Notes under the pieces: generated by a model
Told to the model about the DNA's origin: nothing
The model's input: the letters and a program-made list of their open reading frames with translations, nothing else
The model's database searches: none
Made by a program: the position numbers and the translations under genes
Part shown: positions 58,105 through 64,000 of the stretch, in pieces
Layout of the letters: each line of letters opens with the position of its first letter
How positions within the stretch are numbered: the stretch's first letter is position 1
Assembly: GCA_013399115.1 (NCBI GenBank)
Contig: VXAA01000170.1
Span: 259,211-323,210, forward strand
Direction of reading: 5' to 3'
Source: Anseranas semipalmata
Lineage: Eukaryota; Chordata; Aves; Anseriformes; Anseranatidae
DNA: 64,000 nt

Positions 58105-58664
58105 TTGCTCTCTCTCTGGTTAGGACTCACCTTTCCTTGGCCTCAAAAGTGAACAGGTGTTACTCTGCTGAAGAAAGCAGCATCAGGAAGAAGACCTTCT
58201 GCTGTCCTTACTAGTTTATATTGCAAGAGCTCAGTTCTCCCAGAGGAAGGCCCTGTTTCCATTCCTTCCTCTGCCTGAGATGACTGAACTGTTCCAGCTG
58301 TGGGGACTTAAAGTTGCATTCCCTGTTTTCATGGGATACTTTTGTCCTGTGGATCTTTGTGAAAATGGGAACCTTCAAGGGTTCTCAAACTAAGCACCCA
58401 AAAGGTGGAGAAACTGAGAAGTCACAGCCATTTCTGAAAGTTTAAGAGTTCCTTTGTTCTCTGTGGTTTACACTTCAGAAATGAAATAAAGTAATGAAAG
58501 AAATACTTATATATTAATAGTAGCAGATATTGGAGAAGTAGATATATTTCTTATATTTATAGGGCATGAGGGTGCATTTCAGGTATAGTTTGTATCATGT
58601 TGATATAAAGGACAGATCTTATGCAATCAGCCTGGTCTGCAATGGGGAATATATTGACAAAGAT

Positions 58665-62547
<3,883 letters not shown>

Positions 62548-62576
62548 TTTTACTGAAGCTGTCTGGAGACGTTCTT

Positions 62577-64000
62577 CTGAAATGAAAAAGAAAAGTTGCT
62601 AGTTATTAAGGTATAGTTGTTTTTTTTTTCCTTTTTTTCCTTCATTTGGCTAACTGCAACAGTTAAGAGAAGCAGGTGCAATTAAGAAATGTTGCCTCCT
62701 TGTTCTAAAACAACAAAAAAAATCCCTCCTTGAGCAGAAATGAGAACTTGAGATCTACTGTAAGAAGGTTAAGTAGCATAATGTGTATTAGGTTACTGCT
62801 GCCAGGTCAGTCAGCTCCCATCAAAGATATTTGGGAGAAGTACTATCTGGGGAAGAGTAGCAAAAATGAAATATTTTGCATGGAAACCTACAGAAATGTT
62901 TGCACTTAGTGTCAGTTCATAAGAAAATAAAGAGTAAGACTGGGGACAGCTGACACCAAAAGGTCGATCAAGATCAGCAGAACCCAGAACCCTTCTCTTT
63001 ACAATGGATACTTTAGCAAGGCTAGCCAGCAAAAATCATTATTTTACTAAAAACCTCGGCTGTCAGTGCCAGACTCTTAAGAAAGAGGGTAGCAAGTCCT
63101 GCCACTTTGCCTCTCTAGAAATAAATTCCCACTAGCAAAGCTGTTGGAGTGTGTGTGGTCCCTCAGGATAGGAAGGAGGACGCAGGCTGGAGCACTTCAT
63201 TCTGCGAGAGTACGTCAGGTGGTGGGACAGCATCAATACTGCAAAACATGTTTGGGAAGAGCCTGTGTATCTGGGATTGTACACCAATTGACTTAATAGT
63301 GAACTTACAAGTAGCAACTGATGATGGATGAAATTCTGCTCAGAGAAAACAATTCAGTTACATGTCTTCATGAATGCTTATGGCCCGGAAAGCAGGAGAT
63401 ACCTAATGCAATCGGCTAAATAATAATTCGAAATAGATGTAACAGCGTGTAGATCTTTATAAACCTTACAGACAATCCATCTCTGCAGGGCAAGATGCAA
63501 TGAAGTTATATTTACTATGACCAAATTCTCCTCTGGCAAAACTTAATTTAAAAGGAAATTGCAAACACCTGTCACGTTTTTAAGCATCCTAACAGGAACA
63601 GGAATATTGCTGTTATTTTCTGCACATACAGGTACTTTCTGCTCTGACACATGAGCTTTTTATTTTGTAATTTAAATTATTTTAATAATTTATATATTTT
63701 ATATAATTTTAATTTATATTTTACTAACATAATTTTAATAGTTTTATAATATTATTTTTTCTTGCAAGTACTGTGTCTGCTTGTGGTGCTTCTTTATATA
63801 AATAGGTATGCTGGGGAATGGCAGCTTTTTGTGCTGGCTGGTGTTGCAAAAGCTGCAATGCAGAGATGCTAGTTTTTGTTGCTTAACTTCCTCTGCAACA
63901 TCAGTATAGAAGAAAGCGTGATGAAGTAATTAGGCAGCTGCCTTCCCTGTGTGGTGTTTCACAGTTGATTTGTTAAGACAAGGAAACTTTTTTCTCTGTG
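62577..64000 (-). other. DHRS9: DHRS9 upstream intron / 5' region
   Basis: The acceptor at 62577-62578 shows that this begins as a 5' UTR intron. The first exon and promoter were not located. An AT-rich tract lies at about 63659-63760. No coding feature is seen. Confidence 0.55.
63659..63760. repeat. AT-rich low-complexity tract
   Basis: About 100 bases almost free of G and C, with TTTAAT and ATATAT-like units. A simple low-complexity stretch. Confidence 0.8.

Overview
The window is vertebrate nuclear DNA, most likely from a bird. All genes are split by GT-AG introns, introns are short (34 exons of a giant receptor fit in 40 kb), overall composition is AT-rich, and the one recognisable transposable element is a 3' CR1 LINE fragment at 45375-45718. 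CR1 also occurs in turtles and crocodilians, so the bird call rests on the CR1 element together with compact introns and low repeat density.

From 966 to about 42.5 kb, plus strand: the 3' part of LRP2 (megalin). Thirty-four exons encode about 1,800 residues, roughly the C-terminal two fifths of the receptor. In order they give the last six LDL-receptor class A (LA) repeats of the third ligand-binding cluster, two EGF modules, a YWTD propeller with an EGF module, a complete 11-repeat fourth LA cluster, two EGF modules, the last YWTD propeller with its EGF, a membrane-proximal EGF, the transmembrane helix and the cytoplasmic tail. All exon joins keep frame. The tail carries three FENPxY endocytosis motifs, each on its own phase 0-0 exon, and ends in S-V-V, a PDZ-ligand type end. 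A 3' UTR of about 1.3-1.6 kb follows.

From 44.6 to 50.4 kb, minus strand: a dead four-exon short-chain dehydrogenase gene of the SDR9C (RDH16/RDH5-like) type. It keeps its introns but has lost its start codon, a splice donor, reading frame and active-site residues. A CR1 fragment lies in its last intron.

From 58.1 to 62.6 kb, minus strand: an intact DHRS9 gene (retinol / 3-alpha-hydroxysteroid dehydrogenase, 322 residues, four coding exons) tail-to-tail with LRP2, the arrangement also known in mammals. About 8 kb between the dead SDR gene and DHRS9 holds no gene I can support.

I found no CRISPR, phage, operon-like or other undescribed multi-gene system. The most interesting items are the modular exon layout of the LRP2 tail motifs, a five-step ladder of in-frame NAG acceptors at the transmembrane exon, and the SDR9C pseudogene linked to DHRS9.
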